Positions 6,869 to 14,494 of a DNA stretch of 19,734 nucleotides are shown here, one piece after another. Source of the DNA: Ruminococcaceae bacterium UBA1320 (GTDB taxonomy: Bacteria > Bacillota > Clostridia > Oscillospirales > Ethanoligenentaceae); the NCBI GenBank assembly GCA_002306975.1, contig DBTI01000119.1:1-19734 (forward strand). The letters run 5' to 3'. Each line of letters starts with the position of its first letter. Position 1 is the stretch's first letter. Under the pieces are notes generated by a model. That model saw only the letters and a program-made list of their open reading frames with translations. It had not been told where the DNA came from and did not search any database. Both the position numbers and the translations under genes were made by a program.

Positions 6869-7834
6869 TCATATTGCTTTTTTAAAGCATTCCTCACTGT
6901 AAACTCCGGCTACCGTACCCGGAGTTTCACGCCCCGAAAGGCGCACGGCTTTTTTGAATGCTCCGCTTTCGATAAGCCGCGCGGTCTGCGGTCTTGATAA
7001 AAGTTCGGGAAAACTGCCTGCGTGTGCGCTGGCGATTATGGTTACGCCCGCGTTAAGGCTTAGTTCAACAGCCTTTTCGTCTTCTTCTCCACCTATCTCG
7101 TCGCAGATAACCACATCCGGCGAAAGGCAGCGGATAGCCTGCATAATGCCCTCGCCCTTTGGGTATCCGTCAAGAATATCACAAGAGGGTCCAAGGTCAT
7201 TCTGAGGTAATCCCTGAAAAGTGGCGGCGATCTCGCCGCGTTCGTCAATTACCGCCACACGGTATAGCCTGTTCATCCGTGTGCCGGTTGACAGTCTTCG
7301 GGCAAGGTCGCGCAGCACGGTTGTTTTTCCGCAGCCGGGCGGTCCGAATATAATTGAGCCTTCAATGCTGCCGCCGCTTACGAGCGCTCTTGCGGTTTCT
7401 TCCGCGGCATTTTCGATATCACGCGCCACCCGAAGATTAATTGAAGAAATATCACGTATATTCGAGACAGAGTCACCCTCCGTAACCGCTGTGCCGCAAA
7501 TTCCGGCGCGGTGACCGCCCCGCAGTGTTACAAATCCATTTCTTATCTCGCGCTGGTGGGAATGAACCGAGCAATCACAGATAAGCTTGAACGCCTCATC
7601 AATGTTCTCCCTCTGCGCACAAAGCAGCCCTGCCCTCGGTATAAAGGCGGGTGTTCCCGACTGGGTTATAAATACAGGGCCTTCAGGCAGTGACAGCATT
7701 ACCGGTCTCCCTGCGCGAAGGCGAATCTCCTGCACGCGGGCTTTTATATCCACAGGCAGATTAAATCGCGAAGAGATTTCTCCTATGTTCTTTGCGGCGT
7801 CGTCGAACCTTGCCGATGCTGTTTTTTCGTCCAT
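6869..7834 (-). CDS. spoIIIAA: Stage III sporulation protein AA (SpoIIIAA), ATPase
   Basis: SpoIIIAA is the cytoplasmic ATPase thought to energise the SpoIIIA channel, related to secretion ATPases of the type II/IV class. The 321-residue product has an N-terminal domain with VQEIRLRAGRPVML (about 34-47) and FVTLRGGHRAGICGTAV (101-117), Walker A GPPGCGKTT (164-172), the VAVIDERGEIAA block (193-204), Walker B VVICDEIG (241-248) and ASAHA (268-272). The start ATG 7834 has GGGGAGGGG upstream. It is the first gene of the operon, preceded by the his terminator and a spacer of about 100 bp that should hold the promoter (a sigma-E promoter in B. subtilis). Confidence 0.97.
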   Translation of the reverse strand: MDEKTASARFDDAAKNIGEISSRFNLPVDIKARVQEIRLRAGRPVMLSLPEGPVFITQSGTPAFIPRAGLLCAQRENIDEAFKLICDCSVHSHQREIRNGFVTLRGGHRAGICGTAVTEGDSVSNIRDISSINLRVARDIENAAEETARALVSGGSIEGSIIFGPPGCGKTTVLRDLARRLSTGTRMNRLYRVAVIDERGEIAATFQGLPQNDLGPSCDILDGYPKGEGIMQAIRCLSPDVVICDEIGGEEDEKAVELSLNAGVTIIASAHAGSFPELLSRPQTARLIESGAFKKAVRLSGRETPGTVAGVYSEECFKKAI

Positions 7835-7858
7835 TATTTTTCCCCTCCCCTTACGCTA

Positions 7859-7889
7859 ATAGATATGGGTCTTTGTCCACATTTAGAAC
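7859..7889 (-). promoter_or_regulatory. Weak candidate sigma-E-like promoter for spoIIIA
   Basis: The operon is mother-cell specific in B. subtilis and read by sigma-E, whose -10 resembles CATACAAT. On the minus strand CATATCTAT (7859-7867) lies about 25 nt before the spoIIIAA start. The region 14 bp upstream (GTTCTAAA, 7882-7889) is a poor -35 match. The position is right but the sequence support is weak. Confidence 0.25.
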
Positions 7890-7935
7890 ATCAAAATGAA
7901 ATGCTTGTCCTTTTTTACAAATTATTTCAGAGCGC

Positions 7936-7965
7936 AAAAAAGCCGCCCCGATAATGGGACAGCTT
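7936..7965 (-). terminator. Rho-independent terminator of the his operon
   Basis: On the minus strand AAGCTGTCCC pairs with GGGGCGGCTT (7940-7965) over 10 bp including two G-T pairs, with a 6-nt loop, and runs directly into a T tract (7936-7941). It starts about 24 nt after the hisE stop codon and isolates the his operon from spoIIIA. Confidence 0.88.
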
Positions 7966-7989
7966 TATGAGCTATTAAAAACTTATTGA

Positions 7990-8316
7990 TCAGCTGTTTT
8001 TGTCACTTTGGTGCTGAACTTTAAGATTACCGTTCTTTTTGCGGCGCTCTTCAAGCACTGCGTAAAGATCTTCCGGTTTTATCCCCTGCTGTGCCATTAA
8101 GACAAGCAGATGATATAACAGATCGCCCATCTCGTTGACAGTGTCCTCGTTTTTACCGTTTTTCGCGGCTATTATAACCTCAGAAGATTCCTCTCCGACT
8201 TTTTTAAGAATCTTGTCAAGACCCTTTTCAAAAAGGTAGCAGGTGTAGGAATTTTCGCTTGGCTGCATTTTGCGGCTCATCACAATTTCATACAAGTCGT
8301 TAAAAATATCGTTCAT
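7990..8316 (-). CDS. hisE: Phosphoribosyl-ATP pyrophosphatase
   Basis: HisE hydrolyses PR-ATP to PR-AMP and pyrophosphate, the second step of histidine synthesis. The 108-residue all-alpha protein of the MazG-like superfamily shows the metal-binding EExxE motif (GEESSEVIIAAK, Glu42, Glu43, Glu46) and NEMGDLLYHLLVLM (Glu62, Asp65). ATG 8316 follows the hisI stop by 3 nt, and its GGAGG lies inside the end of hisI, so the two are coupled. hisE and hisI are separate genes here, not the fused HisIE seen in many bacteria. Confidence 0.96.
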   Translation of the reverse strand: MNDIFNDLYEIVMSRKMQPSENSYTCYLFEKGLDKILKKVGEESSEVIIAAKNGKNEDTVNEMGDLLYHLLVLMAQQGIKPEDLYAVLEERRKKNGNLKVQHQSDKNS

Positions 8317-8319
8317 TAA

Positions 8320-8646
8320 TTAAAACCTCCGAATTTCATTGAAAAAGCAGCTTTTGTTGCCGGTATGACATGCAGGTCCTGTCTGCTCCACCTCTAACAG
8401 GATGGTATCAAGATCACAGTCGGCCGTAACGCGTATCACGCGCTGAACATGCCCCGAGGTTTCACCCTTGTTCCACAGCTTCTGCCTCGAGCGGCTGTAA
8501 AACCATGTGTATCCTGTTTCAAGCGTTTTTTGCAGTGACTCTTCATTCATATAAGCGAGCATTAAAACCTTGCCGGTTCCTGTTTCCTGCACGATAGCGG
8601 GAATAAGCGGCGCTTTTGCAAAATAACTTTTTAAATCAAGTTCCGT
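8320..8646 (-). CDS. hisI: Phosphoribosyl-AMP cyclohydrolase, apparently starting at ACG
   Basis: HisI opens the adenine ring of PR-AMP, the third step of histidine synthesis, in a metal-dependent reaction. The core is clear: VLMLAYMNEESLQKTLETG, WFYSRSRQKLWNKGETSG, the Asp/Cys metal site ADCDLD (about 75-80) and GPACHTGNKSC (Cys93, Cys100). Family members start about 18 residues before the first conventional start codon in this frame, GTG 8592, which would cut into the conserved PAIVQ strand. The frame upstream reads ELDLKSYFAKAPLIPAIVQ, a good HisI N-terminus, and contains no ATG, GTG or TTG before an in-frame TAG. ACG 8646-8644 lies 5 nt after GGAGGAG and gives 108 residues, the normal length. 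I infer initiation at ACG; a sequencing error from ATG is the alternative. Confidence 0.9.
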   Translation of the reverse strand, partial: TELDLKSYFAKAPLIPAIVQETGTGKVLMLAYMNEESLQKTLETGYTWFYSRSRQKLWNKGETSGHVQRVIRVTADCDLDTILLEVEQTGPACHTGNKSCFFNEIRRF

Positions 8647-8651
8647 AAAAT

Positions 8652-8658
8652 CTCCTCC
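8652..8658 (-). promoter_or_regulatory. Ribosome binding site that places the hisI start at ACG
   Basis: GGAGGAG on the minus strand is the only strong Shine-Dalgarno sequence between the hisF stop (8675) and the hisI body. The codon at the best distance is ACG (8646-8644), in the hisI frame. The conventional GTG at 8592 has no such sequence near it. Confidence 0.75.
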
Positions 8659-8674
8659 AAATAACTATAACTGA

Positions 8675-9445
8675 TTATATTCTTACCGGTATGTGTTTTT
8701 CTTTTAAATGATTTTTTACCTCGCCGATTGTCAGCTCACGGTAATGAAACAACGAAGCGGCAAGTGCCGCGTCTGCGCCTGTCTCTTCAAAAACCTGCGA
8801 GAAATGCTCCAGTTTACCGCAGCCGCCGGAAGCGATGACAGGTATATTGACGCTTTTGCAGATCGCATCGGTAAGCGCTATATCAAACCCGTTTTTCGTG
8901 CCGTCAGCGTCCATTGAAGTGAGAAGGATCTCACCGCAGCCAAGGCGCTCAACCTCTTTAGCCCATTCGATGGCGTCAAGACCTGTGTCGATGCGTCCAC
9001 CGTTTATCACTACGCCCCAGCCGCCGTCTGCACGCCGTCTTGCATCGATCGCGACAACAACGCACTGATTTCCGAATTTGTCTGCCGCACGGGCGACAAG
9101 CTCCTTGTCGCGGACTGCGGCGGAGTTGACAGAAACCTTATCGGCACCGGCGCGCAATATGTCTTTAAAATCGTCTATGGTGCGGATACCGCCGCCGACT
9201 GTGAGCGGAACAAACACTTTTTTTGCTGTTCGCGCTACAACGTCCGCCATTGTGCCGCGTCCCTCGTGTGTTGCCGTGATATCAAGGAAAACAATTTCAT
9301 CCGCGCCTTGTTTATCGTATAGCGCGGCGCATTCAACAGGATCACCGACGTCTTTTATGTCTATAAAGTTAATTCCCTTTACAACCCTGCCCATGTCAAC
9401 ATCAAGGCACGGGACTATGCGTTTTGCGAGATTGTTGCCTATCAT
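8675..9445 (-). CDS. hisF: Imidazole glycerol phosphate synthase, cyclase subunit
   Basis: HisF joins ammonia from HisH to PRFAR, giving imidazole glycerol phosphate and AICAR. The 256-residue (beta/alpha)8 barrel shows AKRIVPCLDVDMGRVVKG with catalytic Asp15, DEIVFLDITATHEGR, VPLTVGGGIRTIDDF (phosphate loop), the second catalytic Asp134 in VVVAIDARR, EILLTSMDADGTKNGFD and IPVIASGGCG. Its ATG overlaps the hisA stop in ATGA, with GGGGG about 9 nt upstream. It ends 28 nt before the inferred hisI start. Confidence 0.97.
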   Translation of the reverse strand: MIGNNLAKRIVPCLDVDMGRVVKGINFIDIKDVGDPVECAALYDKQGADEIVFLDITATHEGRGTMADVVARTAKKVFVPLTVGGGIRTIDDFKDILRAGADKVSVNSAAVRDKELVARAADKFGNQCVVVAIDARRRADGGWGVVINGGRIDTGLDAIEWAKEVERLGCGEILLTSMDADGTKNGFDIALTDAICKSVNIPVIASGGCGKLEHFSQVFEETGADAALAASLFHYRELTIGEVKNHLKEKHIPVRI

Positions 9446-10164
9446 TTCTGTGCACCCCCAGTTCTTACCGCCTGTTCAAGGTCAAGTGTTCCGCTGTATA
9501 TCGATTTTCCGCAGATCACGCCATAAAGCTTCATCGCGGCAAGCTTCTCGATATTGTTGATATCCCTTATGCCTCCGCTGGCGATAATGTTGCAGGAAAC
9601 CGTTTTTTGCAGTGTCTCAAGCTGCTCAAAGTTTGGTCCTCCAAGCGTTCCGTCACAGCTTATGTCTGTAAAGATTATATACTTTACACCTATTTGCTCA
9701 ATCTCTTTTGCAAAATCAATGAAGGAAACATCAGATGTATTGAGCCAGCCGCGTGTTGCGACTTTACCGCCGCGCGCATCAATGCCAACCGCTATCTTTT
9801 CACCATATGCCTTTACGGCTTCTTTAACAAAAGCTTTGTCCTCAAGCGCCGCCGAGCCCAAAATAACACGGGCTGCGCCACCATCAAGATAATCGCATAC
9901 GCAAGCCATGTCGCGTATGCCGCCGCCGATTTCCACGTTGAGTCCGCTTTCTTTTACCACTTGCAAAATCAAGTCGCGGTTTGGGCGTTCACCGGTTTTA
10001 GCACCGTCAAGGTCAACCATGTGCATCCACTTTGCACCTGCCGCCATAAAGCTTGCCGCTGTTTTAAACGGGCTTTCGGCTACTTTATGCGCTGTGCCGA
10101 AATCACCTTTTACAAGGCGGACGCAATTGCCGTCTTTTATATCTATGGCAGGAAGAATAATCAT
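9442..10164 (-). CDS. hisA: ProFAR isomerase (HisA)
   Basis: HisA converts ProFAR to PRFAR, an Amadori rearrangement on a (beta/alpha)8 barrel homologous to HisF. The 240-residue protein shows MIILPAIDIKDGNCVRLVKG (catalytic Asp8), WMHMVDLDGAKTG, VEIGGGIRD, VGIDARGGKVATRGW (Asp129), IIFTDISCDGTLGGPN and NIIASGGI. ATG 10164 with GGGGATAAAA before it is preferred over an in-frame start at 10203. It overlaps hisF by 4 bp. The WLNTSDVSFIDFA stretch follows RGW as in normal HisA, not the bifunctional PriA type, though this cannot be excluded from sequence alone. Confidence 0.97.
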   Translation of the reverse strand: MIILPAIDIKDGNCVRLVKGDFGTAHKVAESPFKTAASFMAAGAKWMHMVDLDGAKTGERPNRDLILQVVKESGLNVEIGGGIRDMACVCDYLDGGAARVILGSAALEDKAFVKEAVKAYGEKIAVGIDARGGKVATRGWLNTSDVSFIDFAKEIEQIGVKYIIFTDISCDGTLGGPNFEQLETLQKTVSCNIIASGGIRDINNIEKLAAMKLYGVICGKSIYSGTLDLEQAVRTGGAQK

Positions 10165-10212
10165 TTTTATCCCCAATCTGTCGCTTAAAATATATGGCGA
10201 CACATTATTGAA

Positions 10213-10818
10213 TCAGTCTGCAAGCCTGCAAAAATTTTTGAGAAGCGCAAGACCGATTTCACCGCTTTTTTCTGGGTGGCACTGAGAGCCGAAAACATAC
10301 TTTCCGTCCCATACCATAGCCGTAACCTCTGTGCCATAATCAACATAGGTCGATATGTTTTTATCCTCGGTAAAAGCCATGTAGGAGTGGACAAAATAGA
10401 AATAGCTTCCTTCAGCTATGCCGCCAAGAAGCGGCGATGGATTCTTAAATTTCAAAGAGTTCCAGCCCATGTGAGGAATTTTAAGCCCTTCTGCGGGTAT
10501 AGTCTTTATTTCTCCGGAAATAAGCCCGAGCCCAGCGCACTTTTCAAACTCATAGCCATAGTCAAACAACATCTGCATTCCAAGGCAGATGCCGAGCAGC
10601 GGTTTTTTCTTAGCCTGATTTTTTATTGTTTCCACAAGCCCGAGCTTGTTTATTTCACGCATGGCTTCGGGGAAAGCGCCAACACCCGGAAGAATGAGCG
10701 CGTCTGCTTTTTCGATAACGGCAGCGTCGCTTGTAACCTCGCTTTTTTCACCGATAAAGTCAAGCGCATTTTTGACACTGAAAAGATTTCCGACATTGCA
10801 GTCAATTACAGCTATCAT
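10213..10818 (-). CDS. hisH: Imidazole glycerol phosphate synthase, glutaminase subunit
   Basis: HisH is the class I glutamine amidotransferase that feeds ammonia to HisF. The 201-residue product shows the nucleophile motif LLGICLGMQMLF (Cys78), the oxyanion strand ALILPGVGAF (40-49), and the catalytic pair in SQCHPEKSG (His181, Glu183). ATG 10818 lies 4 nt after the hisB stop; a GTG at 10833 lies inside hisB and would add MCCNK, which the family lacks. Only a weak GGTG lies upstream, so it probably depends on coupling to hisB. The 48-nt gap to hisA shows nothing notable. Confidence 0.96.
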   Translation of the reverse strand: MIAVIDCNVGNLFSVKNALDFIGEKSEVTSDAAVIEKADALILPGVGAFPEAMREINKLGLVETIKNQAKKKPLLGICLGMQMLFDYGYEFEKCAGLGLISGEIKTIPAEGLKIPHMGWNSLKFKNPSPLLGGIAEGSYFYFVHSYMAFTEDKNISTYVDYGTEVTAMVWDGKYVFGSQCHPEKSGEIGLALLKNFCRLAD

Positions 10819-10822
10819 TTTA

Positions 10823-11398
10823 TTACAGCACACCTTTTGTAGATAATACGGCGCCGCCCGTCACAGCGCACGCGGTCTTTAACGTATGCCCCAAGGCCTT
10901 GAACACTGCTTCCGCTATATGATGAGCGTTTTTGCCATAAAGTATATTCATATGCAGGGTTATCCCCGCGTTCATCGAGAAGGCACGCAGAAAGTCCTCG
11001 ACAAGGCAGGCATCAAAGCCGCCAATGGACTGATTTTCAAACGGATCGTCAAAAACAAGGTAAGGGCGGCCGCTGATATCCACTACGCAAAGCGCAAGCG
11101 ATTCGTCCATCGGAATATAAAAGCTTCCGTACCGGGCTATGCCTGCCCTGTCACCAAGAGCCTTTGCAAACGCCTGACCGAGAACTATTCCGGTGTCCTC
11201 AACCGTATGGTGCCCGTCAACCTCAAGGTCGCCTTTGGCTTTGAGTGTAACGCCAAACCCGCCATGAACCGCGAAAGCGGTAAGCATATGGTCAAAAAAT
11301 CCGATGCCGGTCGACACCTCGCATTTGCCGCCGTCAAGGTTAATGCTAACGCTTATGTCTGTTTCCTTTGTCTTTCTTGTTATTTCCGCCGTTCTCAT
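10823..11398 (-). CDS. hisB: Imidazoleglycerol-phosphate dehydratase
   Basis: HisB dehydrates imidazole glycerol phosphate to imidazole acetol phosphate, using Mn. The 191-residue monofunctional form carries both metal motifs, DGHHTVED (61-68) and NAHHIAEA (157-164), plus GIGFFDHML (31-39) and the internal repeat of the family. There is no fused N-terminal phosphatase domain as in E. coli HisB. AGGAGG lies 9 nt before the ATG. It is spaced 36 nt after hisC. Confidence 0.97.
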   Translation of the reverse strand: MRTAEITRKTKETDISVSINLDGGKCEVSTGIGFFDHMLTAFAVHGGFGVTLKAKGDLEVDGHHTVEDTGIVLGQAFAKALGDRAGIARYGSFYIPMDESLALCVVDISGRPYLVFDDPFENQSIGGFDACLVEDFLRAFSMNAGITLHMNILYGKNAHHIAEAVFKALGHTLKTACAVTGGAVLSTKGVL

Positions 11399-11434
11399 TA
11401 AGTCCGCCTCCTGTCATTTTTACATCCGTTAAAT

Positions 11435-12487
11435 TTATGCCTGAAGGATTTTACTAAGCGCGCTGATAAGTTCCTTGTTTTCCTGCTCCGTGCCTGCTGT
11501 AATTCGCAGGCAGCCAGAAATAAACCGCACCGAAATACTGAAAGATTTTAACGTATTACATACGGCTTTGCTGTCCGTAAACCTTACGAGCACAAAATTT
11601 GTGTGAGTCTCATAAACACGCATTTTTTGCCCGTATTGTTCCTCAAGCTGCTTTAACGATTTATAAAGCCTGTCGCGTGAGCGCTTGATCCCGTCGATTG
11701 CGCCTGTCAGATAATCTTTTTCACCAAGGAAAACACTGGCTGCCGCCTGTGTGAGTGAATTTAGATTATACGGTGACTTTGCCGCGCGCAGATAATCTGT
11801 TAGCGTTGAATTAGAAACAGCGAAACCAAGCCTGCCTGCCGCAAAACCGATTTTAGAGCAGGTTTTAAGCACGATAAGGTTTTCCGCTGCCGGCGCGGCT
11901 TCAAGCACAGATTGATTCCAGAAATCCATATATGCCTCGTCTACCACAACAAGGCAATTTGATTTCTCAACGATTTTAAGAGCATCTTCGCGGCAAATTC
12001 CCTGCCCCGTTGGGTTGCACGGATTTGAAAAGATAATTAGCCTTACCTTTTCGGCGTTTGCCTTTTCAATCATCTCATCAGGGTCAAACGTAAGCTCACC
12101 GTTTTTGCCTAAAATAACGGGCTCACATTCCGCTGTACTGCAATAAATTCTGTACATCGAAAAATCCGGTTCTGTGATGAGAACCTTTTCGCCGCTTTGC
12201 ACAAACGCGCCCAGCATCAACGTTATAAGCTCGTCAGAACCGTTCCCTGCCGTGATAAAACGCGGTGGGATATTATAACGTTTTCCGAATAAATCACAGA
12301 TTTCAGCGGCAAGAGGGTCTGGATATCTGTTATAGTGAATACCGAGTATTTTCTCGCCGATTTTCTTTTTCATTGCATCGGAAAGCTCCATGCAGCTTTC
12401 ATTTGCGTCAAGGTGAATGCTGCAATCATCAATGCCCGGATCGTATGGCTTAAGTTGTTTGAGCTTATCGCAAATTAAATTGCTCAT
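11435..12487 (-). CDS. hisC: Histidinol-phosphate aminotransferase
   Basis: HisC transfers an amino group from glutamate to imidazole acetol phosphate, giving histidinol phosphate, with PLP. The 350-residue fold-type I enzyme shows LDANES (27-32), YPDPLAAEI, AGNGSDELI, FSNPCNPTG (153-161), the PLP-associated VVVDEAYMDF and the Schiff-base lysine in KTCSKIGFAAGRLGFA (Lys212). The C-terminal FISGCLRITAGTEQEN carries the substrate-binding Arg. ATG 12487 has GAGGG 6 nt upstream and is preferred over the in-frame start at 12502. It lies 40 nt after hisD. Confidence 0.96.
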   Translation of the reverse strand: MSNLICDKLKQLKPYDPGIDDCSIHLDANESCMELSDAMKKKIGEKILGIHYNRYPDPLAAEICDLFGKRYNIPPRFITAGNGSDELITLMLGAFVQSGEKVLITEPDFSMYRIYCSTAECEPVILGKNGELTFDPDEMIEKANAEKVRLIIFSNPCNPTGQGICREDALKIVEKSNCLVVVDEAYMDFWNQSVLEAAPAAENLIVLKTCSKIGFAAGRLGFAVSNSTLTDYLRAAKSPYNLNSLTQAAASVFLGEKDYLTGAIDGIKRSRDRLYKSLKQLEEQYGQKMRVYETHTNFVLVRFTDSKAVCNTLKSFSISVRFISGCLRITAGTEQENKELISALSKILQA

Positions 12488-12527
12488 TAAAAACCCTCGC
12501 AATCAGATGTAAAAATTGAATTTTGAT

Positions 12528-13808
12528 TTAAAACCTTACTTTGATAGAATTCGCGTGAGCCGTTAACCCTTCGCTTTCCGCCAAAGTGATAATATCGTCG
12601 CGACCCTTGCTCAGCGCTTCTTTTGTATAGTAAATAAAGCTTGATTTTTTTATGAAGCTGTCAACGGAAAGCGGGGAAAAAAACCTTGCCGTTCCGCTTG
12701 TGGGAAGCACATGATTTGGTCCTGCAAAGTAGTCGCCAAGCGGCTCCGGCGCGTATTTTCCAAGGAACACAGAGCCTGCGTTGTCGATTTGCCCAAGGTA
12801 TTTCATAGGCTCGTCTACCATCAGTTCAAGATGCTCGGGTGCAATGTCGTTTGCAATTTTTATGCAGTCTTCGATAGATTCGCAAACAATCATAGCTCCG
12901 AATCTCTCAAGTGATTCATCGATTATATTGCGCTTTGAAAGCGCTTTCTTTTGTTCTTCAATCTCCGTCACGGTTTTTTCCGCTATTTCGCGCGACGTTG
13001 TCAGCAGGATCGAACACGCCATCGGGTCATGCTCTGCCTGCGACATCAAGTCGGCGGCAAGAAACTTGGGTTCTGCTGTTTCATCGGCTATAACAAGGAT
13101 TTCGCTTGGCCCCGCTATCATGTCTATATCAACAACGCCATAGCAAAGGCGCTTTGCTGTTGCAACGTAAATGTTGCCCGGGCCTACGATTTTATCAACC
13201 TTTGGTACGGTTTCTGTGCCAAATGCAAGCGCGGCGACCGCTTGCGCTCCGCCCACGGCAAAAATTTTGTCTACGCCCGCCACTTTGGCGGCCGCAAGTA
13301 TATTCGGGTTAACCTTACCGTCCTTTGACGGTGGCGTAACCATGATTATCTCACCAACATCCGCGACCTTTGCCGGAATAGCATTCATTAAAACTGACGA
13401 CGGATACGCGGCTCTGCCGCCGGGCACATATATTCCAACACGGTGCAGTCCTCTTACGCGCTGCCCCATCAATACGCCATCATTTTTGGTTGTGAGCCAG
13501 CTTTGCTGCTTTTGACGCTCATGAAAATCCTTTATGTTAGCTGCCGCTCTCTCAAGAGATTCCACAACCGCTTTCGGCACTTCGTTATATGCTTTATCTA
13601 TATCTTCTTTTGTAAGTTCGAAACTCTGCAAATTTACGCCATCAAATTTTGAGGTGTATTTTTTCAACGCTTCGTCGCCGCTTTCGCGTACATCGTCTAT
13701 AACTGTCTGCACTGTTTTCGTTACGCTAATATCTATTTCGGATGATCGTGCGCGCATTGCGCGCAGCGCTTCCTGTTCATTAACGCCATCGGCTATTATA
13801 CGCTTCAT
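12528..13808 (-). CDS. hisD: Histidinol dehydrogenase
   Basis: HisD carries out the last two oxidations, histidinol to histidine, with NAD and zinc. The 426-residue product has LHRVGIYVPGGRAAYPSS, GGAQAVAALAFGTETVPKVD, the hallmark KIVGPGNIYVATAKR and IAGPSEILVIAD, and LMSQAEHDP and GDYFAGPNHVLPTSGTARF, which contain zinc and catalytic His residues. Length is typical (about 430). The ATG is 1 nt after the hisG stop with GGAGA upstream, so coupling to hisG is likely. Confidence 0.97.
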   Translation of the reverse strand: MKRIIADGVNEQEALRAMRARSSEIDISVTKTVQTVIDDVRESGDEALKKYTSKFDGVNLQSFELTKEDIDKAYNEVPKAVVESLERAAANIKDFHERQKQQSWLTTKNDGVLMGQRVRGLHRVGIYVPGGRAAYPSSVLMNAIPAKVADVGEIIMVTPPSKDGKVNPNILAAAKVAGVDKIFAVGGAQAVAALAFGTETVPKVDKIVGPGNIYVATAKRLCYGVVDIDMIAGPSEILVIADETAEPKFLAADLMSQAEHDPMACSILLTTSREIAEKTVTEIEEQKKALSKRNIIDESLERFGAMIVCESIEDCIKIANDIAPEHLELMVDEPMKYLGQIDNAGSVFLGKYAPEPLGDYFAGPNHVLPTSGTARFFSPLSVDSFIKKSSFIYYTKEALSKGRDDIITLAESEGLTAHANSIKVRF

Positions 13809-13809
13809 T

Positions 13810-14445
13810 TTAAACCGTCTCCTTTGCCGCTTCGATTTTTCCCATCAAGCTTTCAATTTCGGTTTTTCTCAGTTTCATGCTCGCAATATTTATGATCATG
13901 CGCGCGGAAATCGGGCAAATTTCTTCGATAACTTCAAGACCATTTTCGCGAAGTGTCGAACCGGTCTCTACAATATCAACAATTGCGTCCGACAAACCGA
14001 GCAACGGGGCAAGCTCAACAGAGCCTTCAATTTTTATTATTTCTACATCCATGCCCTTACGCTCAAAAAATTCACGCGCAACCTTTGGGTATTTGGTAGC
14101 AATGCACTTTGCTGTATATCCGGTATAAAACGGTTTATCCTTTGGGCCCGCGAGCGCAAAGCGGCACCTGCCGAAGCCGAGGTCAAGCACCTCATAAAAG
14201 CTGTGGCCGTTTTCCATTATCGTATCTTTGCCGACAACGCCGACATCACATACGCCGTGCTCGATATAGGTTATCACATCCGCCGCCTTGGCAAGCACTA
14301 TCTCAATGCCGGCATCCGGCACCGGGAGAATAAGTTTTCTGCCCTTGTCTCTTACCTGGGAACAATCGAACCCTATTTTTTCAAAAAGACCGACTGTGTC
14401 TTTTTCTAGGCGGCCTTTGGTCAATGCTATTCTGAGTGGCTTCAT
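13810..14445 (-). CDS. hisG: ATP phosphoribosyltransferase, short form (HisG-S)
   Basis: HisG joins ATP and PRPP, the committed step of histidine synthesis. The 211-residue product is the short form, which lacks the C-terminal regulatory domain and depends on HisZ for activity and feedback by histidine. Motifs are MKPLRIALTKGRLEKD at the start, ADVITYIEHGVCDVGVVGKDT and the PRPP-binding block GLSDAIVDIVETGSTLRENG. ATG 14445 matches the family N-terminus; AGGAG is rather far, 13 nt upstream, and a GTG at 14457 would be too close to it. hisZ ends 49 nt upstream, matching the HisZ-HisG-S pairing. Confidence 0.96.
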   Translation of the reverse strand: MKPLRIALTKGRLEKDTVGLFEKIGFDCSQVRDKGRKLILPVPDAGIEIVLAKAADVITYIEHGVCDVGVVGKDTIMENGHSFYEVLDLGFGRCRFALAGPKDKPFYTGYTAKCIATKYPKVAREFFERKGMDVEIIKIEGSVELAPLLGLSDAIVDIVETGSTLRENGLEVIEEICPISARMIINIASMKLRKTEIESLMGKIEAAKETV

Positions 14446-14494
14446 TAGAGTAAACACGCTCCTTATATTCTGCGGCAAGCGCTTATCAGTTATT

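Noticed and set aside
9424..10188. Long plus-strand open frame (254 codons) opposite hisA
   Set aside because: hisA is unmistakable on the minus strand; the opposite frame is open by codon bias and has a Cys/Phe/Tyr-rich, non-protein-like composition.
13534..14409. Plus-strand open frame of 291 codons opposite hisD and hisG
   Set aside because: It crosses two well-supported minus-strand genes and their junction, with no ribosome binding site or family resemblance.
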